DNA of 64,000 nt. Source: 2-02-FULL-47-50 sp964479045. Its GTDB lineage: Bacteria > Pseudomonadota > Gammaproteobacteria > Eutrophobiales > Eutrophobiaceae. The stretch covers positions 7,943-71,942 of the forward strand of contig CAYZJI010000013.1 of NCBI GenBank assembly GCA_964479045.1, in the 5' to 3' direction. Below the pieces are notes generated by a model. It saw only the letters and a list, made by a program, of their open reading frames with translations, did no database searches and had not been told where the DNA came from. A program made the translations under genes and the position numbers. This document shows, piece after piece, positions 61,583 to 64,000 of the stretch (the first letter of the stretch is position 1; each line of letters opens with the position of its first letter).

Positions 61583-62869
61583 TCATCCACCCTGTTTGTG
61601 ACGATGCCCCCGGTGGGGTTTATGGCCGCCATGCGATTTTTTGCCATGACCTCCATGCCGCCGGGGTTTTTCGATATTGAGCTTTACCGGCGGCTGCAAT
61701 GTAACCAGTAATTCCGGATCTACCCGATGCACTGCTATTTTATAGCCCAGATAATCCTGGATTTCCGGCAACACATAAACAAACTCCTCACAGGCAAAAC
61801 TGACAGCATCACCACTGGCCCCCGCACGTGCCGTACGACCAATGCGGTGCACATAGTCTTCTGCGTTATGTGGTAAATCATAATTAATCACGTGGCTTAC
61901 TTCCGGTATATGCAGACCGCGTGCGGCGAGATCAGTAGCCACCAGGATGGGCAATTTGCCTTCGGAAAATTCCTGGAACAGGCGCTGCCGTTTTTTCTGC
62001 GGCACGTCTCCAGAGAGGATTGAGGCATGATAGCCATTGCCTTCCAGATAACCCCAGACCTGCTCCGCGACCCGCTTGGTGTTCACAAAGACGATAGTAC
62101 GTTTGGGATCAATGCGTCTCAGCAACCCAATCAATAATGGAATTTTTTCTTCGTTGGCAATGTGATAAACGACCTGGGTAATCCGGTCCGTTGTGACCTG
62201 CTCCGGATTGATGCGTATGAATTTCGGATTGTTCATGTGCTCATAGGCCAGCTCCGTCACCCGCAACGACAATGTCGCGGAAAACAGCATGGACAGACGT
62301 TCTTCCGGCCTGCGCATGCGCCGGAACATGTAACGCACGTCCTTGATAAAACCCAGATCAAACATGCGATCGGCCTCATCAAGGACAACGACTTCCACCG
62401 ATTTAAGCTTGAATACACCCTGTTTGAGATAATCGATCAGACGGCCGGGTGTACCAATCAGGATGTCCACACCATCCACAAGCTCCTGGCGCTGCTTGTC
62501 GTAATCAACGCCACCATACACTAGACCCAGCCGGAAACCGGTGTGTTTGTTGAGTACGATTGCATCTTTATGAATCTGGATGGCCAGTTCACGTGTTGGG
62601 GAAATCACCAAAGCACGGGGTTGCCCGGCACCGCCATCCGTCACCGGATGTGCCAGCAGTTTTTGCAAAATTGCCAGCAAAAAGGTTGCGGTCTTGCCGG
62701 TGCCGGTCTGGGCCTGTCCGGCAATATCATGCCCGGCCAGAATTACCGGCAATGCTTCAGCCTGTATTGGAGTACAGTTAGTGAAGCCGGCCTCATCCAG
62801 TGCCTGTAACAATCGCTGATCGAGCGGAAAATTTCTGAAGCTGGTGCTGGTAGTGTGCGGCGCACTCAT
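61583..62869 (-). CDS. rhlB: DEAD-box RNA helicase RhlB
   Basis: A 428-residue helicase. The Q-motif (GFTNCTPIQAEALP), motif I AQTGTGKTATFL, motif II LDEADRMFDLGF, motif III FSATLS and motif VI HRIGRTARAG are intact. The C-terminal tail is rich in Gly, His and Lys. Divergence from trxA and the nearby rho gene match the rhlB-trxA-rho neighbourhood. ATG at 62869 is preferred over one eight codons upstream. It converges on the esterase gene (2-base gap). Confidence 0.92.
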   Translation of the reverse strand: MSAPHTTSTSFRNFPLDQRLLQALDEAGFTNCTPIQAEALPVILAGHDIAGQAQTGTGKTATFLLAILQKLLAHPVTDGGAGQPRALVISPTRELAIQIHKDAIVLNKHTGFRLGLVYGGVDYDKQRQELVDGVDILIGTPGRLIDYLKQGVFKLKSVEVVVLDEADRMFDLGFIKDVRYMFRRMRRPEERLSMLFSATLSLRVTELAYEHMNNPKFIRINPEQVTTDRITQVVYHIANEEKIPLLIGLLRRIDPKRTIVFVNTKRVAEQVWGYLEGNGYHASILSGDVPQKKRQRLFQEFSEGKLPILVATDLAARGLHIPEVSHVINYDLPHNAEDYVHRIGRTARAGASGDAVSFACEEFVYVLPEIQDYLGYKIAVHRVDPELLVTLQPPVKLNIEKPRRHGGHGKKSHGGHKPHRGHRHKQGG

Positions 62870-62977
62870 GCGGAAAATCTGTAGATAAAACAATCTGAAA
62901 TCATTCTGGCTTGCATTCCGGTGATAAATTGGTTGAAACTATTATTATCCATATAACGCAGGGACTACAAAAAAACA

Positions 62978-63304
62978 ATGAGCGAACATATCGTGCATGT
63001 CACCGACTCCACCTTCGAAGATGAAGTGCTGAAATCCGCAACGCCGGTGATGGTGGATTACTGGGCAGAATGGTGCGGCCCCTGCCGGGCTATTGCGCCG
63101 GTACTCGAAGAAATCGCGAAAGAGTATAGCGGTAAAATGATCGTAGCGAAAATGGATGTTGATCAGAATCAGGCCACACCCCAGAAATACGGTGTGCGCG
63201 GCATCCCCACGCTCATGATTTTCAGGAACGGAAACGTTATCGGCACCAAGGTCGGGGCCGCGTCCAAGTCACAATTATCCGCCTTTATTGACAGTTCCAT
63301 CTAA
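62978..63304 (+). CDS. trxA: Thioredoxin 1 (TrxA)
   Basis: A 108-residue cytoplasmic thioredoxin with the WCGPC active site (Cys33 and Cys36), preceded by VMVDYWAE and followed by the cis-proline motif GIPTLMIF. Length is typical. It lies between the divergent rhlB and the downstream rho gene, as in E. coli. Confidence 0.97.
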   Translation: MSEHIVHVTDSTFEDEVLKSATPVMVDYWAEWCGPCRAIAPVLEEIAKEYSGKMIVAKMDVDQNQATPQKYGVRGIPTLMIFRNGNVIGTKVGAASKSQLSAFIDSSI

Positions 63305-63482
63305 ATCCACTGGACGAACCTGATAACCCGTGCTAATTTAAATTTAAATACTAAGTACAACTCGTCTTAAAAGAATTAAAAATCCCCCGTTTGGCCCGTT
63401 TTTTCACGCTAGTTTTTTATAACGCGGGTTTCCTTAATTCTGCTCAACCTTGTTTAATTTGCAATGACATATACCGGAGTCC

Positions 63483-64000
63483 ATGAACCTTACTGAACTC
63501 AAGCAGCAGCCTGCCTCTGAACTGATCACCCTTTCTGAAAACCTCGGCCTTGACGGGCTGGCCCGCTCCCGCAAACAGGACGTCATTTTTGAAATCCTGA
63601 AGGCCCAGGCCAAGAAAGGCGAAGACATCTACGGTGACGGCGTACTCGAAATTCTGCAGGATGGATTCGGTTTTCTGCGTTCCGCCGACAGTTCCTATCT
63701 GGCCGGCCCGGACGATATTTATGTCTCGCCCAGCCAGATCCGGCGTTTCAATTTACGCACCGGCGACAACATATCCGGCAAGATAAGGCCGCCCAAAGAC
63801 GGTGAACGCTATTTTGCCCTCCTCAAAGTCAACGAAATCAATTTTGAAGTCCCCGAAAAAGCCAAGCATAAAATCCTCTTTGAAAATCTTACTCCGCTCT
63901 TCGCCCACCAGCGGCTGAAGCTGGAACTGGGCAACGGCAGCACCGAGGATCTGACGCCCCGTGTGATTGATTTGTTTGCACCCATCGGGAAAGGGCAACG
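63483..64000 (+). CDS. rho: Transcription termination factor Rho (N-terminal part)
   Basis: An open frame from ATG 63483 runs past the window end. The 172 visible residues match the Rho N-terminus: MNLTELKQQPASELITLSENLGLDGLARSRKQDVIFEILKAQ is the N-terminal helical domain, and GDGVLEILQDGFGFLRSADSSYLAGPDDIYVSPSQIRRFNLRTGD is the RNA-binding cold-shock domain. The ATPase domain begins near VIDLFAPIGKGQR at the edge. The 178-base gap from trxA is AT-rich and may hold the rho promoter and leader; no clear terminator was seen there. Confidence 0.97.
   Translation, partial: MNLTELKQQPASELITLSENLGLDGLARSRKQDVIFEILKAQAKKGEDIYGDGVLEILQDGFGFLRSADSSYLAGPDDIYVSPSQIRRFNLRTGDNISGKIRPPKDGERYFALLKVNEINFEVPEKAKHKILFENLTPLFAHQRLKLELGNGSTEDLTPRVIDLFAPIGKGQ

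Noticed and set aside
63305..63482. Rho leader attenuator or trxA terminator
   Set aside because: C/G-rich patches followed by T-runs are present, but no stable stem could be drawn by eye.

Overview
The window looks like a chromosomal segment of a free-living, non-enteric gammaproteobacterium with roughly balanced GC content. This placement is inferred from gene content and order: an ori-proximal mnmG-rsmG-parA-parB cluster near atpIBEFHAGDC-glmU, glnA with ntrBC, rhlB/trxA/rho, thiD-thiE-hemL, HemJ in place of HemG, biosynthetic SpeA, a cytochrome c5-type protein and LptM-LysA. I cannot name a genus. No tRNA, rRNA, transposase, phage gene or CRISPR array was seen.

Layout. 1-4.6 kb: a DUF4126 membrane protein, a TlpA-like thioredoxin, HemJ, a 54-residue rubredoxin on the opposite strand, then thiD-thiE-hemL. 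4.7-9.8 kb (minus strand): a membrane diguanylate cyclase, a PilZ protein, a Mop-type molybdate-binding protein, a SIMPL protein, a glycine-zipper envelope protein, RraA and a nitrilase-family amidase. 9.9-18.5 kb (minus): glmU and the complete nine-gene F1Fo ATP synthase operon with a good sigma70-type promoter. 18.8-26.2 kb (plus): a compact operon of TonB-dependent receptor, YfiR-like periplasmic protein, CHASE8-like/HAMP/GGDEF/EAL protein, multi-TM/PAS/GGDEF protein and TorF-type porin, lying between atpI and parB, which are often near neighbours. 26.2-33 kb (minus): parB, parA, rsmG, mnmG, speE, a gamma-carbonic-anhydrase-like protein and a lipoprotein cytochrome c. 33-42.3 kb (plus): an M20 peptidase, speA, a beta-hydroxyacid dehydrogenase and a four-gene Gld-like ABC operon. 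42.4-43.6 kb: an AT-rich DUF2927-like secreted protein. 43.8-53 kb: glyQS, gmhB, plsC-like, two YbjQ proteins, M48 protease, folD, hemB, a methyltransferase and a small membrane protein. 53-60.8 kb (minus): gloA, ntrC, ntrB, a DUF4124 protein, glnA, a methyltransferase, lysA and lptM. 60.9-64 kb: an esterase, rhlB, trxA and the start of rho.

How the genes work together. Nitrogen control is readable in the DNA. glnA has a sigma54 -24/-12 promoter with two upstream NtrC palindromes about three helical turns apart, and a third near-perfect NtrC palindrome lies just upstream of ntrB, suggesting autoregulation. Cyclic-di-GMP signalling is unusually dense: two GGDEF proteins, one GGDEF-EAL hybrid and one PilZ effector. 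The most interesting candidate system is the 18.8-26.2 kb operon. It resembles YfiBNR signalling, with a TonB-dependent receptor in the outer-membrane position where YfiB would be expected.

A second theme is a family of short intergenic elements built from degenerate 7-bp units arranged as inverted arrays (five found), plus one 9-bp-unit element with 15-bp terminal inverted repeats. One heptad element supplies the last codons of a gene, and another appears to supply a ribosome binding site. A possible small RNA with a CCTCCTCCTC stretch and its own terminator lies at about 32.2 kb.
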